Origin: Flavobacteriaceae bacterium
GTDB lineage: Bacteria > Bacteroidota > Bacteroidia > Flavobacteriales > Flavobacteriaceae
Reading direction: 5' to 3'
NCBI GenBank assembly: GCA_013003145.1
Contig: JABDLH010000144.1
Location: 1-7,575, forward strand
Length of the DNA stretch: 7,575 nt
Shown here: piece by piece, positions 1 through 5,925 of the stretch
Layout: every line of letters starts with the position of its first letter
Numbering within the stretch: the stretch's first letter is position 1
Made by a program: the position numbers and the translations under genes
The notes under the pieces: model-generated
What the model was told of the DNA's origin: nothing
Databases searched by the model: none
The model's input: the letters and a program-made list of their open reading frames with translations, nothing else

Positions 1-49
1 GGATGCCCTGGAACCACTGGCCCTTGATTATATATTTTATAAACGATAA
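1..49 (+). CDS. 3' end of an upstream gene (partial, unidentified)
   Basis: A reading frame open from the window edge (first full codon at base 2) gives fifteen codons ending DALEPLALDYIFYKR, then TAA at 47-49. The composition reads like a normal protein C-terminus, and the stop lies 35 bases before the permease start, a usual spacing within an operon. Too little is visible to name a family. The other two plus-strand frames either stop early or give an unconvincing peptide. The call rests only on plausibility of the tail and its position; the stretch could also be plain intergenic DNA. Confidence 0.35.
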   Translation, partial: DALEPLALDYIFYKR

Positions 50-84
50 CAACCCAATTCCGATAACCAACTAAACAAAAGATT

Positions 85-1314
85 ATGACGCTCCGGTTAA
101 AATTTCAATTATCCTTCATGATGTTCCTGGAATTCTTCATCTGGGGAGGATGGTTCGTAACCTTAGGCACCTATATGGGCGACAACCTCCGGGCTTCGGG
201 GGGTGAGATAGCAATGGCCTTCTCTACCCAGTCCTGGGGTGCCATTATTGCTCCGCTGATCATAGGTATCGTGGCAGACCGCTATTTTAACGCTGAAAGA
301 ATACTGGGAATATTGCACCTGGTGGGTGCTGTCCTGATGTACCAGATGTACCAGTCTGTAGACTTCGGTGATTTTTACCCCTATGTGCTTGGGTATATGA
401 TTTTGTACATGCCCACACTGGCCCTGGTGAATTCTATTTCGTTCAGGCAGATGAAAGATCCGGCCAAGGAGTTTTCTTATGTAAGGGTATTCGGAACCAT
501 CGGGTGGATCACCGCGGGTCTCATCATCTCTTATGTCTTCCTATGGGATTCCGTGGAGGCCAGGGCAGAAGGTATGCTGAGAAATACCTTCCTTATGGTG
601 GCTATAGCCTCGGGTATTTTAGGACTGTTCAGTTTTACACTTCCCAAGACGCCACCTAAAGTAGATAAGGACGAAAAGATCAGCATCTCCAGCATGCTGG
701 GACTGGATGCCCTTGCCCTTTTAAAGGACAGGAACTTCCTGATCTTCTTTATCTCTTCTATCCTAATCTGTATTCCGCTGGCTTTTTATTACCAGAACGC
801 CAATCCTTTCCTGGCGGAGATAGGCATGGATAATCCCACGGGTAAGATGACCATAGGTCAGGCCTCGGAGGTAATCTTTATGTTATTATTGCCATTCTTC
901 TTTAAGAAGTTCGGGTTTAAAATGACCCTGATCTTCGGGATGCTGGCATGGACTGTCCGTTACCTGTTGTTTGCCTATGGCGATGCAGGGGAACTTGCTT
1001 TTATGTTATTGATAGGAATTGCACTCCACGGGATCTGTTACGACTTCTTCTTTGTGTCCGGGCAAATCTATACCGATAGTAAGGCTGGGGAGAAATTTAA
1101 AAGTTCTGCTCAAGGCCTTATTACCCTCGCTACCTATGGGGTGGGGATGCTGATCGGGTTTTGGGTGGCCGGCCAGATTGCGGATGAGTTCCTCAGACCG
1201 GACGGAACCCATGTCTGGGAAGATATCTGGATGTACCCCGCAGGATTCGCCCTGGTCGTAATGATACTGTTCGCGATCTTCTTTAAAAACGAGCAGATCG
1301 AGTATAAATCCTGA
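85..1314 (+). CDS. MFS permease, nucleoside:H+ symporter (NupG/XapB-like) family
   Basis: Inner-membrane secondary transporter of 409 residues, the usual length for the nucleoside:H+ symporter branch of the major facilitator superfamily. About twelve hydrophobic helices can be picked out (roughly residues 8-28, 45-64, 72-90, 97-118, 136-153, 168-186, 217-236, 258-274, 279-297, 303-324, 343-364 and 382-400), with a charged cytoplasmic loop near 187-215 between the two halves. Family-like features are the N-terminal FFIWGGWFVTLGTYM stretch, an MFS motif-A-like GIVADRYF after helix 2 (61-68) and RVFGTIGW near 134-141. The start is the ATG in an A-rich leader; no strong Shine-Dalgarno is visible. 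A dehydrogenase gene follows after 37 bases with no terminator, so the two are probably co-transcribed. Family membership is well supported. The substrate is not: beside sugar-oxidation genes it may carry a sugar, keto sugar or glycoside rather than a nucleoside. Confidence 0.88.
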   Translation: MTLRLKFQLSFMMFLEFFIWGGWFVTLGTYMGDNLRASGGEIAMAFSTQSWGAIIAPLIIGIVADRYFNAERILGILHLVGAVLMYQMYQSVDFGDFYPYVLGYMILYMPTLALVNSISFRQMKDPAKEFSYVRVFGTIGWITAGLIISYVFLWDSVEARAEGMLRNTFLMVAIASGILGLFSFTLPKTPPKVDKDEKISISSMLGLDALALLKDRNFLIFFISSILICIPLAFYYQNANPFLAEIGMDNPTGKMTIGQASEVIFMLLLPFFFKKFGFKMTLIFGMLAWTVRYLLFAYGDAGELAFMLLIGIALHGICYDFFFVSGQIYTDSKAGEKFKSSAQGLITLATYGVGMLIGFWVAGQIADEFLRPDGTHVWEDIWMYPAGFALVVMILFAIFFKNEQIEYKS

Positions 1315-1351
1315 GGAATTTTTATCTTCAGGGCCCATTAAAAAGAGAAAC

Positions 1352-2491
1352 ATGGCAAAGAAAATAAGATTAGGTATCCTGGGCGGAGGAGGCGACTCCC
1401 TTATCGGGGTATTGCACAGGGTGGCAGCCCATATCAATGACAACTATGAAATTGTAGGGGCAGTATTTAACCCTGACCACGAGAAGAGCCTCGATTTTGC
1501 AAAAGAGATCGATATTCCTACCAACCGCATCTACAAGGATTTTGACACCCTGGTAGAGGAGGAAATGAAATTACCGGAGGATGAGCGGATCCAGGTTTGC
1601 TCTATCCTGACTCCAAATTTCCTGCATTTTCCCATGGCTAAAAAATTATTGGACAACGGTTTCCACGTGATCTGTGAAAAGCCGATGACCACCACCTACG
1701 AAGAGGCGAAGATCCTGGAAGAAGCTCATAAAAAGGCGGGGGTGGTATTTGCCCTTACCCATACCTATACGGGCTATCCCATGGTGCGACAGATGCGGGA
1801 GATGATCAAGGCAGGGGAATTAGGAAAGATCCATAAGGTAGATGCACGTTATTACCAGGGCTGGATCAATCCCGTGATCCACGACCCGGCGAAAAGGGCC
1901 TCGGTCTGGAGACTGGATCCTAAAAAAGCAGGAATCAGTTCCTGTATGGGAGACATAGGGGTGCATGCCTTTAATATGGTCGAATACACCACGGGGATAA
2001 AGATAAAATCCCTTTTGGCCGATTTTAATTACCTCTACGATGATAACCAGATGGATGTGGATGGAACAGTACTGATCCGCGCCGGGAAGCACGTTAAAGG
2101 TGTGATCAGGAGTAGCCAGGTAGCCACAGGGGAAGAGAATGGCTTAGCCATCAGGATCTATGGTGAAAAAGCAGCCCTGGTCTGGGAGCAGGAAAAGCCG
2201 AATTACCTCTATCGCCTCAGCGATGATGAACCCATTCAGATTTATAAGCCGGGGAATGCGTACAATTCTAAGTTATCACTGGATGGCACTAAGTTGCCTG
2301 CAGGACACCCGGAAGGAATCTTTGATGCCATGGCCAATATTTACCTCGGTGTAGCCCGGGCGATCAGGAACCAGGATTACAATAGCGGGGAATTCCCAAC
2401 CATGACGGATGGGGTTCGCGGGCTGAATTTTATAGAGGCTACCGTAGAATCTAACAAGAAGGGGAATGTCTGGGTAGACCTGGATGCATAA
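1352..2491 (+). CDS. Gfo/Idh/MocA family NAD(P)-dependent oxidoreductase
   Basis: Cytoplasmic sugar or polyol dehydrogenase of 379 residues. The Rossmann domain begins at once with LGILGGGGDS (7-16), a glycine-rich dinucleotide-binding loop, and there is no signal peptide or Tat motif. LTPNFLH (86-92) and CEKPMTT (108-114) are the family's conserved blocks; Lys110 in EKP is the usual catalytic lysine. The C-terminal alpha/beta domain carries GDIGVHAFN (200-208), where Asp201 and His205 match the usual substrate-binding or catalytic pair. The enzyme therefore looks intact. Members oxidise or reduce a sugar hydroxyl, often at C3, with NAD(H) or NADP(H). It lies 37 bases after the permease and ends just before an intrinsic terminator, so it is the last gene of that unit. 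The role as 3-keto-sugar oxidoreductase is inferred from the DUF1080 genes nearby; inositol or another polyol remains possible. Confidence 0.9.
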   Translation: MAKKIRLGILGGGGDSLIGVLHRVAAHINDNYEIVGAVFNPDHEKSLDFAKEIDIPTNRIYKDFDTLVEEEMKLPEDERIQVCSILTPNFLHFPMAKKLLDNGFHVICEKPMTTTYEEAKILEEAHKKAGVVFALTHTYTGYPMVRQMREMIKAGELGKIHKVDARYYQGWINPVIHDPAKRASVWRLDPKKAGISSCMGDIGVHAFNMVEYTTGIKIKSLLADFNYLYDDNQMDVDGTVLIRAGKHVKGVIRSSQVATGEENGLAIRIYGEKAALVWEQEKPNYLYRLSDDEPIQIYKPGNAYNSKLSLDGTKLPAGHPEGIFDAMANIYLGVARAIRNQDYNSGEFPTMTDGVRGLNFIEATVESNKKGNVWVDLDA

Positions 2492-2505
2492 AATACCTTG
2501 ATCAG

Positions 2506-2539
2506 AAAAAAACCCGCAACTAAAATTGCGGGTTTTTTT
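2506..2539. terminator. Bidirectional intrinsic terminator
   Basis: Seven A (2506-2512), stem CCCGCAA (2513-2519), loop CTAAAA (2520-2525), stem TTGCGGG (2526-2532), then seven T (2533-2539). The 7-bp stem is perfect and the A and T runs pair to extend it. On the plus strand the T run follows the hairpin and ends the dehydrogenase transcript 15 bases after its stop. On the minus strand the A run supplies the U tract, ending the ASCH gene, whose stop codon is 5 bases away. The position exactly between convergent genes supports use in both directions. Confidence 0.93.
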
Positions 2540-2544
2540 ATGTT

Positions 2545-3003
2545 TTATCGCTCAAATACCTTGTCGTAGATCTCACAGACCACGACCATGCTATGAACGG
2601 GTTTCCTGCCATAGGGCTTGAGTTCCCTCTCAAAATATTCCCAATGCAGGCTCTTCCAGTGTTCCAGGGAGCCGATCCCGGATAATTTCGCATAGGATTC
2701 CCGTATACTGAAGAAAGGGACCAGCCGTACGGCAACCGTACGGAGGACGCATTTAGCGTTCTCATTACTGTCTGTAAGAATCGTAAAGTCGCCAATTTTT
2801 GGCAGGGCTTGCTTTCGCAGTTGAAGTCCTAAGAGCGAATGGGATATGGCCTTCTTATTTCCTGCTAAAACTTCCCTCAAAAGAGTGTCTGCTACGACAG
2901 CTTCGTCGCTCAGGGCAATTACCTTGGGTTCTTCGGCAAATGCGTATTGTATGTGGGTATCCAAAAAATCACCCCACAGGTTTCTGGCTGATGCGTTATT
3001 CAT
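2545..3003 (-). CDS. ASCH domain-containing protein
   Basis: Cytoplasmic protein of 152 residues, the normal size for single-domain ASCH proteins of the YqfB/YhfF-like group, which have a PUA-like beta barrel linked to RNA or modified-nucleoside binding. Family-like features in order are a helical start, then LREVLAGNKKAISHSLL (42-58) with the glycine-lysine signature, ALPKIGDFTILTDSN (66-80), VRLVPFFSI (92-100), SLEHWKSLHWEYFERELKPYG (112-132) and VVCEIYDKVF (141-150). The usual threonine of GKKTAT is absent (GNKKAIS here). Some ASCH proteins act as ribonucleases or N4-acetylcytidine amidohydrolases, but the activity here is unknown. The gene is convergent with the dehydrogenase and divergent from the isomerase, so it has its own promoter and no evident tie to the sugar genes. 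Overlapping frames on either strand lack any family-like pattern. Confidence 0.85.
   Translation of the reverse strand: MNNASARNLWGDFLDTHIQYAFAEEPKVIALSDEAVVADTLLREVLAGNKKAISHSLLGLQLRKQALPKIGDFTILTDSNENAKCVLRTVAVRLVPFFSIRESYAKLSGIGSLEHWKSLHWEYFERELKPYGRKPVHSMVVVCEIYDKVFER
2725..2743. repeat. Duplicated 8-bp palindrome, tight hairpin inside the ASCH gene
   Basis: CCGTACGG occurs at 2725-2732 and again at 2736-2743, separated by CAA. Each copy is its own reverse complement, so the two also pair to form a perfect 8-bp, GC-rich hairpin with a three-base loop. It lies within the coding sequence, over the TVAVR residues (89-93) of the ASCH protein. The structure is seen directly; any effect on translation or mRNA stability is speculation. 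Confidence 0.6.
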
Positions 3004-3222
3004 GTATGGTTGTTACTAATAATAAAACCGTAGAAGTTCTAATTATCACATTTTTTATGCTCAGACACCAGATTAAAGGAGTGTGATCAGAGCTCAAATT
3101 ATTTCGTATTTCCTATATTTATAACTTGCCGATCACTGCGGCAACCTACAGAATAAATATAGGGTTAAATTCTAAATAACGATTCTCATTAACCAATCTG
3201 AATATATCAATAGACATATACT
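3004..3222. promoter_or_regulatory. Divergent intergenic region (ASCH gene / isomerase operon)
   Basis: These 219 bp are AT-rich and must hold the promoters of both the minus-strand ASCH gene and the plus-strand isomerase-DUF1080 operon. I found no perfect Bacteroidota -7 element (TAnnTTTG) on either strand. The nearest plus-strand matches are TATATTTA (3114-3121) and TAACTTG (3122-3128), each one base off and without a clear -33 partner, so no start site is called. The region also holds the small inverted repeat listed separately. No open frame here looks coding. Confidence 0.5.
3126..3144. repeat. Inverted repeat, possible operator or leader hairpin
   Basis: TTGCCG (3126-3131) and CGGCAA (3139-3144) form a perfect 6-bp inverted repeat around the 7-base spacer ATCACTG. 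It sits 79 bases before the isomerase start and directly after the weak promoter-like bases at 3114-3128. That placement would suit a repressor site or a hairpin in the 5' leader. No T run follows, so it is not an intrinsic terminator. No regulator gene is visible in the window to pair with it, and a 6-bp repeat can arise by chance. Confidence 0.35.
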
Positions 3223-4278
3223 ATGAAAACGATTAAAGGACCGGCTGTGTTCCTGGCGCAGTTCGTAGACGATAAACCCCCGTTTAATTCCCTGGACGGC
3301 ATGTGCCAATGGGCAGCAGGCCTGGGCTATAAGGGGATACAGATCCCAACCTGGGAAAACTTCCTGATAGACCTGGACAAGGCTGCTGAAAGCCAGGCGT
3401 ATTGTGATGAATTAAAAGGTAAAGTCAATTCGTACGGCCTGGAGATCACAGAACTCTCCACGCACTTGCAAGGACAATTGGTTGCGGTGAACCCTGCCTA
3501 TGACCTTATGTTCGATAATTTTGCGCCGGACAAAGTAAAAAACAACCCAAAGGCCCGGACAGAATGGGCGGTAGATACCGTAAAGAAAGCTGCGACAGCC
3601 AGCAGGAGGTTAGGGCTTAATGTGCATGCCACCTTCTCCGGTGCATTGCTCTGGCATACCTGGCACCCCTGGCCGCAAAGACCACCGGGATTGGTAGAAC
3701 TGGGTTTTGAAGAACTGGCCAAAAGATGGATGCCTATCCTGAATCATTTTGACAAAGAAGGGGTGGATGTCTGTTACGAGATACACCCGGGAGAAGACCT
3801 GCATGACGGGGATACCTTTGAGCGCTTCCTGGAAGCTACGGGCAACCATAAACGAGTTAATATACTTTACGATCCCAGCCATTTTGTATTGCAGCAATTA
3901 GATTACATCACTTATATAGACCATTACCACGAATTCATTAAATCTTTCCATGTAAAGGACTCCGAATTTAACCCAACGGGTAAGAAGGGAGCTTTTGGAG
4001 GTTATAATGACTGGGGAGACAGGGCCGGCAGGTACCGTTCCCTGGGTGATGGGCAGATCGACTTTAAGACCATCTTCTCCAAACTCACCCAGTACGGTTG
4101 TGACGTCTGGGCAGTGATGGAGTGGGAATGCTGCATCAAAAGCCCGGAGCAAGGAGCCCGGGAAGGCGCTAAATTTATCGCCGACCATATTATAGAAGCC
4201 ACCGAAAAAACCTTTGACGATTTCGCCGGGGGTGATATAGACCAAGAAATGCTTAAAAAAATACTAGGAACCAAATGA
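3223..4278 (+). CDS. Sugar phosphate isomerase/epimerase family TIM-barrel protein
   Basis: Cytoplasmic protein of 351 residues of the xylose-isomerase-like TIM-barrel (AP endonuclease 2-type) superfamily, without a signal peptide. Likely metal-binding residues appear in the expected order: YEIHPGE (185-191, Glu186), YDPSH (216-220, Asp217 and His220), SFHVKD (241-246, His243) and VMEWE (298-302, Glu300). RYRSLGDGQIDF (270-281) matches the GDGxIDF block common in these proteins. A divalent-metal enzyme acting on a sugar or keto sugar by isomerisation, epimerisation, or elimination and hydration is expected. In gut Bacteroides, proteins of this type sit beside DUF1080 enzymes and act on 3-keto-glycosides; transfer of that role here is inference. 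It opens a three-gene unit: its TGA overlaps the ATG of the first DUF1080 gene (ATGA), which suggests translational coupling. The upstream leader is AT-rich with no clear Shine-Dalgarno. Confidence 0.87.
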   Translation: MKTIKGPAVFLAQFVDDKPPFNSLDGMCQWAAGLGYKGIQIPTWENFLIDLDKAAESQAYCDELKGKVNSYGLEITELSTHLQGQLVAVNPAYDLMFDNFAPDKVKNNPKARTEWAVDTVKKAATASRRLGLNVHATFSGALLWHTWHPWPQRPPGLVELGFEELAKRWMPILNHFDKEGVDVCYEIHPGEDLHDGDTFERFLEATGNHKRVNILYDPSHFVLQQLDYITYIDHYHEFIKSFHVKDSEFNPTGKKGAFGGYNDWGDRAGRYRSLGDGQIDFKTIFSKLTQYGCDVWAVMEWECCIKSPEQGAREGAKFIADHIIEATEKTFDDFAGGDIDQEMLKKILGTK

Positions 4279-5042
4279 AAAAACTACTGATTTGCCTGTT
4301 CGCAGGCACCGTGATCTTCGCATGTAAAGAAGAAAAAGAGAAAGCAACAGAAACTACTGAAGCCAAAGAAGAAGTAACAATGAGTACAGGTGCAACTAAG
4401 TATGACGAGGGTGAATGGGTCGTCCTTTTTGACGGCACCTCATTTGATGGCTGGAAAGGCTACAGCATGGATGGAGTTCCGGATGCCTGGAAACTGCAGG
4501 ACAGCGCCATGGTATTTGACCCACCTAAGAACAGGCCCGATGGAGAAAGTTATAACCTCGTTACAGAGAAGGAATATACCAACTTTGTGCTGTCGCTGGA
4601 GTGGAAGATCGCTGAGGGTGGAAACAGTGGAGTTTTCTGGGGTGTTCAGGAAGACGAAAAGTATCCCCAGCCTTATGAGACCGGTCCCGAGATCCAGGTA
4701 CTGGACAACAAGCGCCACCCGGACGCCAAGAATGGGTTAACCCACCAGGCGGGGGCACTCTATGATATGGTAGCACCTGATAAAGATGTGACCAAGCCCG
4801 CGGGGGAATGGAATACCATGGTGATCACAGTAGACCAGGAAGCTAAAAGAGGTAGCGTGGAACTCAACGGGGAACAGGTGACAGAATTCCCTGTTGCCAA
4901 TGAACTTTGGAATGTGATGGTCTCAAAATCCAAATTCGCCGATTGGGAAGGATTTGGTAAACAGGCCACGGGTAAGATCGGGTTGCAGGACCATGGGGAC
5001 CGGGTAGCCTACAGGAATATCAAGATTAAAGAACTTAAGTGA
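4275..5042 (+). CDS. DUF1080 (3-keto-disaccharide hydrolase family) lipoprotein 1
   Basis: Exported lipoprotein of 255 residues. A short signal peptide ends in the lipobox IFAC, with Cys17 as the likely lipidated residue. A charged tether (CKEEKEKATE onward, to about residue 45) resembles the acidic signals that send some Bacteroidota lipoproteins to the cell surface. The DUF1080 beta-sandwich spans about 47-254: VVLFDGTSFDGW (49-60), LSLEWKI (106-112), GGNSGVFWG (115-123), EIQVLDNKRHPDA (139-151), HQAGALYDM (157-165), GEWNTMVI (177-184) and KIGLQDHGDRVAYRNIKI (234-251). Characterised family members hydrolyse 3-keto-glycosides, which fits the dehydrogenase and TIM-barrel neighbours; substrate and linkage are unknown. 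The ATG lies within the stop of the TIM-barrel gene, giving a four-base overlap. Family and lipoprotein status are firm; the catalytic role is inferred from the family. Confidence 0.9.
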   Translation: MKKLLICLFAGTVIFACKEEKEKATETTEAKEEVTMSTGATKYDEGEWVVLFDGTSFDGWKGYSMDGVPDAWKLQDSAMVFDPPKNRPDGESYNLVTEKEYTNFVLSLEWKIAEGGNSGVFWGVQEDEKYPQPYETGPEIQVLDNKRHPDAKNGLTHQAGALYDMVAPDKDVTKPAGEWNTMVITVDQEAKRGSVELNGEQVTEFPVANELWNVMVSKSKFADWEGFGKQATGKIGLQDHGDRVAYRNIKIKELK

Positions 5043-5047
5043 TCTCT

Positions 5048-5860
5048 ATGAGGTATTTGTTTGTATTACTGCTGGCCCTGGGAATGGGGTCTTGCCAGGA
5101 AAAAGTAAAAGTAGATCCCCTTGAAAAGAAAGAAGGGTCTGAACAAGTCATTACGTATGAAGAATACAGTGGTGAAGAACCCACCACCCCGGAAGCGACA
5201 GAGGTTTACGAGCCTGTCCCTCCTACGGTAGATCCCAACGGGCAGGACGGCGCACCAAGTGATGCCATAGTGCTTTTTGACGGCAGCGATTTTGATGCCT
5301 GGGAAATGGTCAGTGACAGCTCGGAGGTAAAGTGGCATCTCAATGAGGATGGAAGTATGACCGTTAAGGATAAAACCGGTGATATACAGACCAAGCAGGA
5401 GTTTGGTGATATCCAATTGCATATTGAGTGGCGCTCACCGGCCGAAATACAGCGGGATGGTCAGAACAGGGCCAACAGTGGTGTATTCCTTGATGGACTT
5501 TATGAAGTACAGGTTTTGGATAATAACGATAATGATACCTATACCAACGGACAGGTAGGGTCTATCTATAAGCAACATGTCCCACTGGCCAAAGCTTCAG
5601 TTCCCAGTGGTGAGTGGAACACTTATGACATCATTTACCGTGCACCCCATTTTAATGATGCCGGGGAGAAAATTAAATCAGGGACTATTACGGTATTGCA
5701 CAATGGTGTGCTGATCCAGGATCACGTGGAGATCAAGGGAACCACCCCTTATATTGGCTGGCCCAAAAACCCTGCCCATGGGAAAGGGCCGATCCGCTTA
5801 CAGGATCACGGGGACAACAGTAGGGTGAGTTACCGCAATATCTGGGTGCGCGAACTGTAG
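5048..5860 (+). CDS. DUF1080 (3-keto-disaccharide hydrolase family) lipoprotein 2
   Basis: Second exported DUF1080 lipoprotein, 270 residues from the ATG at 5048. Its signal peptide MRYLFVLLLALGMGSC has a lipobox with Cys16. A GTG three codons upstream (5039) is in frame and would overlap the preceding stop, but ATG gives the typical short Met-Arg signal peptide, so it is preferred. A long Glu/Pro/Thr-rich linker (about 17-70) precedes the domain: IVLFDGSDFDAW (74-85), FGDIQLHIEW (119-128), NSGVFLDGLYEVQVLDNN (143-160), GSIYKQHVPLAKASVPSGEW (171-190) and PIRLQDHGDNSRVSYRNI (248-265). The shared NSGVF, QVLDN, GEWNT, LQDHGD and YRNI blocks show common descent with lipoprotein 1. The middle differs: it lacks the 13-residue loop before the QVLDN strand and has IYKQHVPL where the first has ALYDMV. 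It lies 5 bases after that gene, in the same operon. A different substrate or linkage preference is plausible. Confidence 0.9.
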   Translation: MRYLFVLLLALGMGSCQEKVKVDPLEKKEGSEQVITYEEYSGEEPTTPEATEVYEPVPPTVDPNGQDGAPSDAIVLFDGSDFDAWEMVSDSSEVKWHLNEDGSMTVKDKTGDIQTKQEFGDIQLHIEWRSPAEIQRDGQNRANSGVFLDGLYEVQVLDNNDNDTYTNGQVGSIYKQHVPLAKASVPSGEWNTYDIIYRAPHFNDAGEKIKSGTITVLHNGVLIQDHVEIKGTTPYIGWPKNPAHGKGPIRLQDHGDNSRVSYRNIWVREL

Positions 5861-5873
5861 GAGATTTGTCTTT

Positions 5874-5907
5874 TTCCATGGCAACCCGTGCATTTTGTAT
5901 ATTTTTG
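5874..5907 (+). promoter_or_regulatory. Probable Bacteroidota-type promoter of yicC-gmk
   Basis: TATTTTTG at 5900-5907 is an exact match to the Bacteroidota -7 consensus TAnnTTTG. Nineteen bases upstream the -33 position reads TTCCATG (5874-5880), only a poor match to TTTG. Transcription would begin near 5912-5915, leaving a leader of only about 11-14 bases before the yicC ATG at 5926. The site sits in the 65-bp gap between the sugar operon and the housekeeping pair, where a promoter is expected. The start site is inferred from the consensus. Confidence 0.5.
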
Positions 5908-5925
5908 CGATTCTAAAAAGCAGCT

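Noticed and set aside
31..38. TATATTTT as a -7 promoter element for the permease
   Set aside because: It lacks the final G of TAnnTTTG, has no -33 partner at the right distance, and probably lies inside the end of an upstream gene.
2799..3086. Plus-strand open frame opposite the ASCH gene
   Set aside because: It is the complement of a recognisable ASCH coding sequence and runs out into AT-rich intergenic DNA without any family-like pattern.
5039..5047. In-frame GTG start upstream for DUF1080 lipoprotein 2
   Set aside because: It would add only three residues (Met-Ile-Ser) before a typical Met-Arg signal peptide; the ATG at 5048 is the more usual start and lies 5 bases after the previous stop.
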